Positions 1 to 13,200 of a stretch of DNA of 64,000 bases are shown piece by piece (within the stretch, counting starts at the first letter, position 1; every line of letters begins with the position of its first letter). Origin of the DNA: Oscheius onirici (lineage: Eukaryota; Nematoda; Chromadorea; Rhabditida; Rhabditidae); NCBI GenBank assembly GCA_932521025.1, contig OW051473.1, positions 10,478,001 to 10,542,000 on the forward strand. Direction: 5' to 3'. The notes under the pieces were generated by a model. It had not been told where the DNA came from, did not search any database, and saw only the letters and a program-made list of their open reading frames with translations. The translations under genes and the position numbers were made by a program.

Positions 1-3000
1 ACCACCGAATCTGAAATTTTTGGGAGTTTATGTAACTGGACGATGCTTACTGGAATTTTCTACAAACACCATTCTCCTTGTTGTAAGCATATCTAGTGTG
101 ATTGCCATTACACGGTCCGGAATCTTTTGGCATAGGGCAGAATAGTGCTGAATTTTTGGTGATTTTTGCTTAATTCTGTAGTAAAAACCTGGATCCGGGC
201 AGCAGACACTCTTCGAGTCTCGCTTAGCTACATGGCAGACGTGACCAGCCGGGCAGTTTGTATCAATCCCGCAAGCTTCCATCGCGCCACCAGTAATCAG
301 TGGCTTTCCATGAGGACAAAAACCTCGGTATCCTAAATTTTTTTATTATTTATCTCATTTTGTGCATTTTTATACCTGGACAAGCAATTTGGCATTGTGC
401 TTTTGTCGCAAAATTATTCTCATTTCCAGCAATGCCGGTGTACTCGAAAGGTCTGCACTCGTCGTTGACAGCATCGTAGAAAAATCGTAAGAGTCTTGCC
501 TCCCCCACTCCGGTCATGAGTTGCTGGTCGCAAGGGGAACCTTAAGTTTTCTTGGATTATGTGTTTAATGGTTTTTACCTTTCTTCGCACAGCAAACTGT
601 ACTGCGTGCATCTGCTCCAACATGACAGTAATGACCGGAAGGACAGGGTTTGTCGTGGCATTGCACAATTCGTGTTCCGTTCATTAGAGGAGGCTCACCA
701 GCAAAACAAACATTTGCTACTAAATGATGAATTTTTCTGTTCCAAAATTGATCCTACTTGGTTTGCACCGCTCCTGGCACTGTTTCTTGGTGACAAAGTT
801 GTTCTCATTTCCATTTTTGCCGTGATAAGTAAAGTTAAAGCAATCTCCTTCTAGCGGGTTGTAATAGAAACGCGTGTAGTTTTTAGTTCCTTCTCCATGA
901 CTCGTGAAGGCGTTACAAGTGTCTTCTACAAGGTTAGTTGGTCACTTTAACATGTGAGTTTCCTACGGTTCAGTCGAGGACAGCAGTAAGAGTCCTTCTC
1001 GTCGTTTGTGTTGCCGGCCAAACAGAAGAATCCAGTTGGACAGTCCTCCTTTGCCATTGGGTTACAAGTCATTGGGGCACCAGCATCCGTTTTAGCAACG
1101 TTGCCCATGCAAGGGTTTTCGAAGACTGAAATGGGGGCTGAGGGAAAGCAAGCAACATGAAAAATGAGCACATGCAAGCTGTAGAGGGGACCGATCAACG
1201 ATGGGGGTTCGAAATAGTCCGGTTAGTACCTGGACACGTCCTATCGCATTCAGCCTGCTGCAAGAAGTTGTTCTGATTTCCACGCATTCCGTTGTATTGG
1301 AAGGGAAGACATTGCTGAAAAAGGTCAGTGAATGAAACAGGAGCACACATACTCTCTCGTCAGGATTGTAGTACCACCGTCCGAGACCAGCGTTTCCTGT
1401 TCCAGGAGCAAGAGGAACAGAGCAGGGATTTGTGGCTGAAAATTTGGTTACTCTCTGAAAAAATTTAAGACCAACCTCCAGGGCAACACACTGTGGTTTC
1501 AGGAGTCGCTCCCAAATGGCACCAGAAATTAACAGGACAGGCATCTTTGTTAGTAGCTGAGCAGAACAAGACTTGTCCGGCAGCTGTTGTGGCAGGTTGA
1601 CCAATACAGGGGTTATCCAAAGGCTGACAAGCGAGTTGACAGGCACGGAGAGTGATAAAATTGTTCTGGTTTCCTTTGAGACCGTTGTACACGAAAGGAC
1701 GGCAAGATCTCGTCGTTTGATCGAAGTAGAAGCGCTCCAAATTGGCATTTCCTTCTCCAGTAGACATTGGCAGATTGCAGATGTTGGTAGCGGCTCCGGG
1801 ACAGCAGACAGTGGTTGACATGTCCTGCCCGATGTGGCACCAATGGTTCAGCGGACAGGTGTTGAGGTTGGCAGAAGACGAACAAGTCTGTGGTCGACCA
1901 TCAATTCCGGCAAAAGGTCTTCCCTCAAAGCAAGGATTCGGTCCACACTGATCTTCGCAGTCCTTAAGGATGTTAATTGTATCGATTTTAATGGGCAAAC
2001 CTGTCTGTTTAAGAAGTTATTCTGATTTCCGTGTAGTCCAGCATAGGTGAATGGCTGGCAAGTAGCAGTTTGCTGATTGTAGTACCATCTGTCCATAAAT
2101 TGGTTGCCATCACCACTAGCCAAGGGAAGGAGGCAAGGATTTCCCTCTGGAACACGCATTTGATATTAAAAATTCAGTAAATGTACCGCTAGGACAGCAT
2201 ACAGTCGTGTCGGGAGTGGCACCAATATGACAATATTGAGAACCCCCGCAAGTGTTCGATCCAGCAGCACACGTCTGTGGAGGGAGGGAGATTCGCTGAT
2301 TGCATGGGTTCGTGAAAACTGAAAACAACGCATGTACCCAGTTAGACACGTTTTTAAAGAGCAGGACGGTAGAAGAAGCAGAACAAGAAAAGTGAAAAAT
2401 GTGATAGATTAGAAGCGATCCCGTAGTGAATCACCGTCGCAAGTAGACTCGCAGTCTTCCTTTGTTAGAAAGTCGTTTTGATTTCCCTTCCGTCCGTTAT
2501 AGATGAATTGTTTGCAAGACATGGTCTCCTGGTCATAGTAGTAACGGGTGGCTGGGGGAGCTGCAGCGCCAAGTTCGCCTTCGGAGAAGGGCAAGCCTTG
2601 ACAAACGCCGGGAACGGCCGGTGTGCCGGGACAGCATTGGTACTCATCAGGCACAAGGCCAAGATGACACCAGTGTGAAGAGTCGCAAGAGTCAGTTCCG
2701 AACGTGCAAGGTATGGGTCGACCGGCGTTGTCGAGTTGAGGAGTGCCCGTGGGACAGACATTTACAAATACTAAAGTGCAAGTTAACGTTGGTGGTTTTT
2801 GATAAATTTTGATCGTAAAAATTTAGTGTTGTTTAGAATGTGTTTTTGTATGATGTTTAGTGAATACAGGAAGAGTGGTAAACTTACTGGGACAAGTCTG
2901 TTCACAATCTTGAAGGGTCAAGAAGTTATTCTGATTTCCTGTCCTTCCCTTGTAGAAGAACTGCTTGCACTGTCGAGTAGTTTGATCATAGTAATATCGG

Positions 3001-6000
3001 GGAAGGTTAGCATCACCCGTTCCGACGGACATCGGCTGCTGACAAATTGCTGGTCCTTCGACTAGACAAAAGGGTAGAGGTTGAGTTTATAAGTGAGGTA
3101 CCTTTTCCTGGACAGCACACAGTTGTGGCCTGATTAGCACCAAAATGGCACCAATGACTTCCGTCACATGTGTTAGCCTGGAGAGAACATTGAAGGGGAC
3201 GATTGTCAGTGCCCATTTGGGGCTCGCCAAGGGCGCAAGGGTTGTCGAGTTCTAAAGGGGATGATTCACTCAGTTATACTTGGGTAGCATAGTTATGACA
3301 GAACCGATACCTACCGTAACAGGTTCGTTCGCAATCCTGCTGACTGAGGAAGTTGTTCTGAGTACCCTTCATTCCACAATAGCTGAACGGCTGACAGCAC
3401 TGTCCTTGCATGTTCCAGTACCAGCGAGTAAGCTGAGAGCCACCCTGTCCTCTGTCCAAAGGCTGTCCACAAGGATCGCCGCCTGAACAACATATTCCTT
3501 AGGAAAGGCGGCGAGAACCCCCGAATATTCAACATATTTTCTGGTCTTCACAGCACACTTCGTTATTGAGCAGCACACACAACTTACCACAACCTACCCT
3601 CAAGAACCTACCAAGCATGGGACAGCAGTAGTTTGCCTCCGCTCCAACATGACAGTAGTATGTGGCAGGACATTGAGACTGGGGGTTACACTGCTGGTAA
3701 CGATTGTTGTTTGCATACGGTTCTCCCAGTTTGCAAGGATTTTCAAAAACTAAAAACTAGCTTAAAAATATCATTTAATTGTTTTTACCTGGACATTTAT
3801 TTTCGCAAACTTCTCGACTGGCAAAGTTGTTCGAGTTTCCCTTCATGCCTTTGTACTCGAAGGGGACACATTTTCTTGTAGAGCCATCAAAAGCCCAGCG
3901 AGTTGCGTGGAACTCTCCTACTCCCGGATTACGAGGTGGTGCTGTGCACGGATCGGTGACAGCTAAAGATAACTAATTTCAAGTTTAGTTAGTTCTAACC
4001 ATTAGGACAGCACACTGTTGTCTCCTTAGTTACACCAATGTGACACCATTGTTTGTCTGGACAGGTCAGACTGGAAGAACAGGCAACAATCTTTACTGAA
4101 TGACGAAGAGAGTTGAAGGAAACAGGGCAAGGATTAACTTGAACTGGACACTTTGTCTCACAGTCATCTTTAGACACAAAGTTGTTCTGAATGTTTTGTA
4201 TAGTTTTGTTTATAACAATTCTTACAGAATTTCCCTTCAGTCCTTTAAAAGAAAACTCGAGACACTGTCTAGAACCGGCGTCGAAATAGAATCTCGTAAG
4301 GGCTAGTGGTCCTTCTCCTTCGGTAACAGCTTGCAAGCAGGGATCAGTTTTTCCAGGGCAGCACATTGTGGTTGACGCATCGGGTCCGGGATGACACCAG
4401 TGAGTCACTGGACAGGAATCTTGAACTGTGGCGTCACAGGGTTGAGGACGACCGTTGGGAAGAAGGTAGGGCTCCCCACTGGGACAGGCGTTTACCCATA
4501 CAGGACAGGTCGATTCGCAATGCTCACGGAGAAGAAAGTTATTCTCATTGCCAGCCATTCCTTTGTAGGTAAACGGTTGGCATTGACGAGTCTGCTGGTT
4601 GTAGAACCATCTGCTCATTGCCTGCAGACCTTGGCCCTCCTGAAGACTTGGAATTTTTGAAATTTACAATTTTTACCTTAACAAGCAAAGTGCAAGGATC
4701 TCCCTCGGATGGGCAACAGACAGTTGTGGCGTCATCAAAACCAAGATGACAGAAATATCCTTGAGTACATGGAGCACCTTGATGGCACAGGAAGGGCTTC
4801 TGTTCCATAGTCAAAATCGGTTGACCGACAGCACAAGGGTTCACCCATACGGGACAAGTAGCCTGAAGTTTTTTTAAAAGAAACACTAGGTGTCCAACCT
4901 CGCAGGCATCTTTAGTCAAAAAGTTATTCCGAGTTCCTTTAGATCCCAAATAGTTGAAAGCAAGACACTTTCGCTGAATTGGCTCATAGTAGAATCTGGT
5001 GAGTGCTGCTTCTCCTTCTCCTTGAGTCATATTGTCCTCACATGGACTACTTCCTACAGAAAATTATTAAGATGTCCTTAAAAGTGATCCAAGTTACAGG
5101 CAATTAATATGGGATAACCTCTTCCCAATGTGACCATCACCGAGGTTCATTGCCGGTACCAACGTTCACATGCTGTGCTGAAATGTGTACATTTCCCCAT
5201 TCCCCGCATGCAAATTAGAATGGGAACATGTTATGACTTTAAGGTAAGTGTTAACGACCAGTTCCTTCCCATCTTTCATAGCCAATTTGCAAAACATACC
5301 AAGAGCCTGACAACAAACTGAAGTGGAGGCATCTCCTCCAACATGACAGTAATATCCAGCCGGACAGACTGCCGGATTATTAGCAGAGCATTGCACCGTA
5401 ACACCCTGAGATCTGTAGGGGGTTCCAACACGGCAGGGATTGACTGGAAATGATCACTGATTTGTTTAAACGTATTCTTACTCAGGCATGAAGATTCACA
5501 TTCTTGCTTAGAAAGGAAGTTGTTTTCGTTTCCTTGAAGACCTCGGTAGGTACAGGCTTGACATTGCTGGGTAAGAGGGTTGAAATACCACCTCTGGACG
5601 TTAGAGTTGCCAATTCCGATGTTTAGAGGCTGCTGGCATTTGTCCACGGCTGCTAAAATCGTTATTCATGACAATTTAGGGGTGAGCTTACAAGGCTTCG
5701 GACAGCATACAGTGGTTTGTGTTGTGACTCCAACATGACAGTAATATCCGACTCCGCAAGAGTTAACACCCGGATTGCAGGCCGTCAAAGGTCCCGTAGT
5801 AGCTACTGCGCAAGGATTTGGTGACTCTGTAACAGAATTTCATTTTTCACTTAAACTTTCTGCAATAACATTCATAAAAAAGGTTAAGACGGACATGCTA
5901 ACTGGTTAACAGAAAACCGGGAAATACCAAGCTACATGCAATCCAATGTCCCTCGAGCTTCTCATGACGTGCACACCTGGGCACTGTGTTTGGCACTCCT

Positions 6001-7145
6001 GCAAAGTTTGAAAGTTGTTGCGGTTTCCTCCTCCGCCAAAGTATTGGAATTCTTCGCAAATTCTCGTTTCTTTGTTGAAGAAAAACCGCTGCAATTGGAC
6101 CGCTCCCACTCCGGCTTCATGTTCTTGACTACATGGGTCAACTGCAAACAAAGAGCACTCTGGGTTAGGCTACGACAAAATTTTTAAAGCACACACAACA
6201 CTCTAGGTGAGAAAATATTGGCTGGAAAGAAGCAGACTGTCTGAAAGATAATTACAACGGCTTCTAGGGGCTGTGGGGCTGGATGGATTGGATGGGAAGA
6301 GGCAGCCGGTAGCAGCAAACGAAAGATAGAGTTAGGACCTGGAGGAGGAGTTGGTAGAAGAGGCGGTGGAGTGGGCAGCTGGTCCGGAAGACATTTTTGC
6401 GAACAATGGTTCAGCGTCTCGAAAACATTGCCGTAGCCTCCTTTGCCGCCGTAGATAAAAGGTCTACAGGTCCAGCTGTTTGTGTCAAAGTAGAAGCGAG
6501 TAAGAAATTGTCCTCCATAGCCGAAAGAAAACGGCTGGAGACAGCAGGAACACGCGGGGAGAGGGAATTGTCTGGTAACTGAAGATGGAAAAACTAAGAG
6601 GAACAGAATAGGAGCTTAACACTTAATATCTAGGGAATAACTGAAAGTAGACTTGATTTGAGACAAAAATTAAAAATGGATCTCCTTTTACCTTCGCAAA
6701 TGTTCTGACAGCTTTGGAAAGTTTGGAAATTGTTTCCATTTCCGCAGCACCCGGACCAGTAGAACAGTTCACAGCGTCCTCGAGCTGGGTTAAAATACCT
6801 GAACAAGAGCTTTTCTGGGTTTCGTTAAATTTTACCATCTGGGGATTCTGTAAGGTCCTGTTCCAATCTGTTGAGGCATAGTACAAGAGCTGCCGGACGG
6901 TGTCAACTGTCGGCTATTTGAGGAGTACTGGTGAAAAGAGTAGCCGCCAGACGGTGGGGCAGGCTGTATTACGGAATCTTGTGAAGTTCGATTCGTCTGA
7001 AAAACAAAAATATTACGTGATGTGTGAAAGACGAAAAAACCTGTTTGTTTCCAAACATAATCGTTTTCATGGCTGCCAGGAAGCCGGAATCGTTTCCGGC
7101 TACGAGCAGCGCGCTCATGAGGAGCAGCGCACATGTCCGCCCCAT
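1..7145 (-). CDS. Multi-Kunitz/lustrin-repeat secreted protein (MLT-11/papilin-like), 3' end outside window
   Basis: Large extracellular protein encoded by many small exons. The start at 7145 opens with a signal peptide (MGRTCALLLMSALLVAG), followed by an exon rich in Ser, Gln and Pro. I count 17 Kunitz-type domains (C...G.G....RWYY......C..F.Y.G..GN.NNF.....C...C). From domain 3 on they alternate with 14 lustrin-type cysteine repeats (NPC..G.P......C.....CP..YYCH.G.....VCCP). A Pro-rich linker (about 6240-6370) separates Kunitz 2 from 3. Kunitz 17 is cut by the window edge: after a last intron, QFGG lies at positions 1-10. In 15 of 16 complete Kunitz domains both Cys14 and Cys38 are absent; domain 1 lacks only Cys14, and domain 17 has Cys14. 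Introns are about 35-60 bp. The architecture resembles nematode Kunitz/lustrin proteins such as MLT-11, implicated in cuticle and moulting; orthology is inference. Most likely one gene, since exon phases join throughout. Confidence 0.85.
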
Positions 7146-10100
7146 TAGCGCTCTGGAAGGAAGAACAATGAAGAGAAAAATGTTTTGAGAAGAGTCGTGT
7201 GAAAAAGTGTACAACTTCATCACTTAAAATGATTGGACTTCTAGAACAGCATTTTAGATTGACTTGCTGGTTCAGGAACCCAATTGTTTTATGAATAGTT
7301 CACCAAAAAAGGAGGAAGTTTCGTCCTGGCAAGTACAAATATTTAAGAAAAAAAATAAAAGATAAATCGCGAACGTTACATACATTTCTTCCAAACAGTA
7401 GCTAGAACGTTATAACAACGCTTTTCAAGGCCAGCAAAAGCTGGGATTATTTCTGGAGACAAAAGTTTTAGGAGTAATGCTCCGGATTACACATGAGCAA
7501 GAAATTCGTGACGAGATGGACAAGAAAGCAGTGGGTGAACAAATATGAGTCAACACCCAGTTAAAGATAAACTAGAGAGAGGGTCGGTTGAGTTTTGAGG
7601 CTTCAAGAGAAACTAGAGAGTCGGATGAGTTACGCGACAGAGAAACCAAAAAGAACTATAGACGTTTACGGCAAAATAGAAACTGAGAAGAAAAATCTGA
7701 AAAAGGAAAAGATAAAGGAGAGTCTGGTGACCAGACGACGGAAGCAACTGAAGATGCTTCTAACTTCTGCCCAGTCTGACTTGGGGTCAAAAAGGCGGCC
7801 GGGATGAAACAGCGCACGGAGCAGCAACGGAGGCGGGCTGCTACGGACCGGTTGGTCCGCCGAAAAAAGACAAGCACACAGCGAACGGCATTGCGTCACA
7901 CCGGTCAGATCGTCTTCCTTGAGACGCGAACCACCACAAGGCGACGGCTTTTTCGGAACAGGACGACGTAGGGACTCCTCCCGCAAGAAAAACATAGACA
8001 GAGGGAGGGCTGAGTGTGCGAGACAATCACGCAAAAATTGAAAATAAGAAGGTTGAACAGATTTGGAACAATAAAGGATTGTGAAAAACAAAATCATATC
8101 GTGATTGCATCGTATTTCTTGTTTAATATCATGGTCTAGCATTTTCATGGTGTGTGAATGAAGTATCTAATGGGTGTATAAGAAAGGAATATGCTTAAAA
8201 TTTTAAACTGTAACTAGATGCTGACATATTCTGACATATTGTTTAACAAAGGAGTTAAAGTTTTGGAGTATTATCGAAGACAAATATACTGAAAACTTCT
8301 GCCTGTACGTTAGTTATATGGTGGCAGAAGTCATTTTGAAAAAACATGACGCACAACAATTGAATAGTAAAATTATATCAGCTAAGATTATAGTGAATGG
8401 CAGAGTTGTTTAAAACGGAAGTGATTTTTTCGGCAGACTTTTGCACTTGGAATTTCTGGAGTGGGCCACCCTCATTACGGGTGCGGCAATCCTGACCGTC
8501 TGTTTGACCGAAAACATGCACATCCACTCGACTTGGAGATGTTCTGTCTAAACGGAGAACAGCATAATTCAAAACTGGCTCTAGGTTGTGCTGATGGGCG
8601 TGCCTCGACCTTAGAAGGACCTGTCTGAGATGCATACTGGCAAAGTGCAAGATGAATAGAAAGACAAAGTTTCTGCACAGTTTGCAACATCATTTGGCCA
8701 TAGCAAAGTAACAAAAAGTAGAAGTCAAAAGACGTCGTGACCACAGGAGACGATAGTTGCTGACGCCTAATCCACCACTGAATGGCGGTCACGTTTACCT
8801 ATCCGCCCTTTGACTTGCGCGTCGGCCCAATCAAAAAAGGACTTCCGCTTGACAAACAGCCACCATCGGTTTGATGATCATTCTCAGCTTATCTCCGAGA
8901 TTTCTCAGCCCAATTGATCTAACTAATAAAATACTTGACTAAATAAGTTTTTCATTATTCTGCCCGTCTTGAACAGCTGCGATGTACCATAATAAGCACT
9001 TGTCCGAGGTCTAGTGACCATATCGAGCACTTCAGTTGACCTAAGCAAGCTCTTGGCACTCAACAGTGAGAACTACTAGAGCATCGTGTAGTCTCGCAGC
9101 AGTAGAACTTTTTGCCCGTACGAGACTCTATTGTAACTTTGCGTGGAGTGCGGAGCTCGAATTACCGGAAGAATCTGAAATTAGTAACCAGAGTCTATAT
9201 CAGATGGACACTGTTGACCACACCTATCCGTTCGCAGTATTTTGCGGGTTTGATTGTTCACGGAGTCGAGTGTTTCAAGCACTTTGTTCTCGCCCCGGCT
9301 CAAAATCGGATTAGTTCCTTGTTTATTCTGTAATCGGCCGTTCCAGTTACGCAGTGAGCATTCACACGACGATGGCCGAGTTTTTGCGGCTCTCGATAGG
9401 GAAGCGAGTGCGGACAGTCGAGTGGCCGGACCGTGGACAAACAGCTCTGACAAGCCGATAACGGAAGCCGCGCCCGGCGGCCGGACACATGAGGGATGTC
9501 ATCTCTTTGCCAACATACGTAGAGACACACGCGCCAATCAGTTGACCACTACCTGAACACAAAAACAAGAGTATTTTCATTGGCAGGATCAGTTTTTGTG
9601 GATAAGGTACAGCATGTAGAAGAATTCTGAAAAGACTGCGTTAACATCCGCTGAAAACTTACTCATAAATGTGTACACCATTGACACATTTTTCTCGTAC
9701 CACTGCAAATGAGCACCGGTCGCCAGCATAGATGCCACATGGAACACCATCGGGGGGATTCTACTATTTTTTTCAAGAATTCAATTGAGCTTACTGCAAA
9801 GAGTAAAAGTGTAAGTAGTATGTAGGCGGTATCATCAGATACAGTGTACAATACAGATGGAAGAAGACGTCCATGCCTACTAAAGCCATGAACATTATGG
9901 GGAGATCCATTCCTAAAACTGGGATCTAAAGAATCACAGGGCTTCTGGTGGGCGCCAAGGTCTCAAAACCGTCTAACATTTTACAACACCTTATTAAAAA
10001 ACTATTAACTACAGAGAGAAAGCTTCTTGTCACACCTGTTAGATGAAGAAGCTTGCTTTATTTACTGGCTGCGTACGCAGATTAAGAGCTGATTACCTAG

Positions 10101-10213
10101 TAACGTTCGTGATTATAGAGCAGCGTTGGAGACGCTGCCGCAGCCTAATTTCACAAAAGAGTGTTGCTCCGCAAACAGAAATATTTGATCTTCGAACAGA
10201 TTTATGGATGTCA
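7146..10213. other. Intergenic region, no supported gene
   Basis: About 3 kb between the start of the Kunitz gene and the stop of the ACAD10-like gene. Open frames here are short, overlap on both strands and show no domain motif or consistent splice pattern. The part nearest 7145 should hold the promoter of the Kunitz gene. A TTTATT at about 10053 (AATAAA on the minus strand) lies some 160 bp past the ACAD10-like stop and could be its polyadenylation signal. Two adjacent 10-bp CTGACATATT copies sit at about 8220-8240. Nothing else stands out. Confidence 0.5.
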
Positions 10214-13200
10214 CTAGAGACGACTAAGTAATTCTTGTTTGGCGATCGTTTCCAAATGAACTTCATCGGGACCATCGGCTAGCCGAAGGGATCTGGGTGA
10301 TTTGCCGGTTTATTGAAGATATATATCAGAATAAACCTGGCACTGATGTAAAATGATGAAAGTGGAGTGTCTTCGGTCAGACCAGCAGCTCCATACATTT
10401 GTACAGCTCGATCAACTACGGCTAAAGCTGTGTTTGGCGCAACCACTTTGATCATGGCAATTTCGGCCTTTGCCTCCTAAAAGTTTCTGTTTTATGTTTC
10501 CAAAAACATACTTTGGCTCCCAGCGTATCAATCATGTGAGCAGCTTTCAGGACGAGGAGACGTGCTTGTTCAACCTCACAACGGCTACGAGCCAAGTCTT
10601 TTCTAACTGAATCAAACTCTTGTAGTCTCTTTCTGAAGGCGATTCTGTAGCTGATCTTAAAACTTAAGTAAAACTTGAAGTGAAAAACAGTACTCTTTCT
10701 TTCATCAGGGCAATGGCTCGTTCGGAATGACCAATTAGTCTCATGGCGTGGTGGATGCGACCTGGCCCGAGTCGTCCTTGGGCGATTTCAAAGCCACGAC
10801 CTTCTCCCAGAAGCATGTTCGATTCTGGTACACGAACGTTTGTAAACAAGACCTCGCAGTGACCAGCTAAAAATTTTTGATTAAATACATAATACAAATC
10901 AAAGCCTGGTGGATCTTGAGCTCCCAAAACGTGAAGGTTTCGGACAATTTGCACGCCTTCGGCTTTCATTGGAACAAGTATCATTGATTGTTGCGCAAGC
11001 CGACATTTCTATGAAGATTCAAGTTTTTTGTTGTAAATTTCATTTCAACCTTTTCTCCTGCAACTTGCCCCATGAAGACACTTATTTCGCAGTCTGGATG
11101 AGCAGCGTTCGAAGTGAACCATTTTCGTGCATTGATAACGTATTCGTTTCCTACTTTCACAATAGACCCCTTAATTTTTTTTTTGACAAAATGTTAATTC
11201 TGTACCTGAATATTTGTAGCATCGCTACTTGCCACATCTGGTTCCGTCATTGCAAAGCAACTTTTAATTTTTCCTTCGAGCAAAGGAGTTAGCCATTGCT
11301 TCTTCTGTTCGTCCGTGCCGTACTTGATCAGAACTTCCATATTTCCAGTGTCCGGAGCTTGGCAGTTGAAAACTTCCGGAGCGTAGATGGATCTTCCCAT
11401 AACTTCACAAATGTGGGCATATTCAACGTTAGTCAGCCCCGCTCCATACTTCTGATCCGGATCAATGTGCTCCGAAATGAAAAGATTCCAAGCTCCAATA
11501 GCTTTGGTTTTTTCCTGAGAGGGTTAATTTTGTATTAGATTGTGACAGTTTACCTTTAGCTTTTCAAGTTTCTGGTTGGGTGTCCACTTGTTTTCTCCGA
11601 TATAGTACTTGTTCAGTTCCTTTTCCAATGGAATAATGTCTTCGTGGACGATATCCTTCACAATATTGTAGTACTTTTTTGCCTTCTCAGATAAAACGGA
11701 CGGGGCAACCAAAAGAGCTCCTGAATTGAGAAATAGAAAACTTTTTAAGGTTTTTTTTACCAAACTTGCTGTGTTCATCCATCTGCTTTATCAAAGTGAG
11801 TCCATGGGCTCCCAAAATTCTAGGAACTGGAGCTAGCTGTCCTGCGTCAGTGGAAGAAGCATTTTTCATTATCGATCTCATGTATACGCCTTAACATGTT
11901 TAAGTTGTTTAATGACATTTTTGCTTTACCTTGAATGATGCTGGCAAACCGAAATATTACAAAGGCCACGTAGAAAACCCATGTTTTGCTGTCAATGGGA
12001 GCTTGTTTAGTAAAATTGCCGTAAACTTCAAGACATTGTGTCACGCTTGGAATGCCAAGATTTCTAAGCTGGGACTCGTTTAGATAGCCCATTCCGCGTA
12101 GCATCTGATCAAAGTTACGGTATAGCGTTATTGAAAACTTACGGGATTTCTTGAAGGATTGTAATGAGTGAAGAGGAATGTGGCCAGGTCGGAGACGGGA
12201 TCTCCAATTGTACTGATTTCCCAGTCCAGCACAGCAATCACTTTGTTTTCAGTGGGATGGAAGATGAGATTATCCAATCTAAATGAGATGAATAGGCAAA
12301 AAAATCATAGATTACCTAAAATCACCATGAACGATGGTTGTTCGAGCGTTTTTAGGCAAGTTATTTTTCAAGAATTTTATCAAGCTTTCAATCTCCGGAA
12401 TATCCTCAGTTTTGGCCATTTTGTAGTTCCCTATCCAACGTTTCAAATTACGCTCCATATAGCCGTCTAAAAAATTTGTACATTTGAAATTCTAGACTTA
12501 CCACTGCGTCCATAATCCGCCAATCCAATTTGTTTGAAATCAACCGAGTGAATTTTGGCCAACACGTTCAAAGCTTCCCTAGAACCCGTTTCTTTAGAAC
12601 CATATCTCTGTCTTTCTGTAGCCGGGTGTGGCTCTGGACCAGTAACTGATAAAAAACCTGGCCTATAAATCCGGCCAGAACACTCTATGAAATACTTAGC
12701 GAAGATTGTTCTAGCTCTATCATGGTCTGCAAATCGCCAGAGTCAATGGGTACCGTGCTTTCCTCCAACACTTTCCTCCCCGGAGGAGGTCGGAGGGAGT
12801 TCGAAAGTTAATTGAACTGGGGTCAAGGCTGTATATAGGTTACCAACTGTGACGATACCGTACGTTAAATTTCAAGCATATTCACCTGTAAATCTGATCT
12901 CGGTCTTTACTGCACAAGCCTGGCAATGTAGGATCCAGGAATAGGCGTCCTTTGGTATATTCCATCAAGTAGAAAGGTGTGTCGAGAAGGCTTCAATCAA
13001 ACTTTTACATAAAAACATCAAAGTGTCACCTTTCCTCATACAGGAAAACTTTAGGCACGGGAACCTGGCCGCTCAATGCTTTGAGAACTTGAAACTCTCT
13101 ATCAACTTGATGAGCTTTCGGCAACAATTTGCCGCTCTGCAATATGAAAATTTCCATAACGTCTGCTCCTTACCGGCTTCTTCCTCAGTACTAGCTCTTT

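Noticed and set aside
7656..8148. 160-residue minus-strand open frame upstream of the Kunitz gene
   Set aside because: Composition is Phe/Ser/Arg-rich as expected from AT-rich antisense; no family motif, and overlapping frames of similar size exist.
9254..9556. 100-residue plus-strand open frame in a GC-richer stretch
   Set aside because: No signal peptide, domain motif or splice continuation; competing frames of similar length exist on the other strand.
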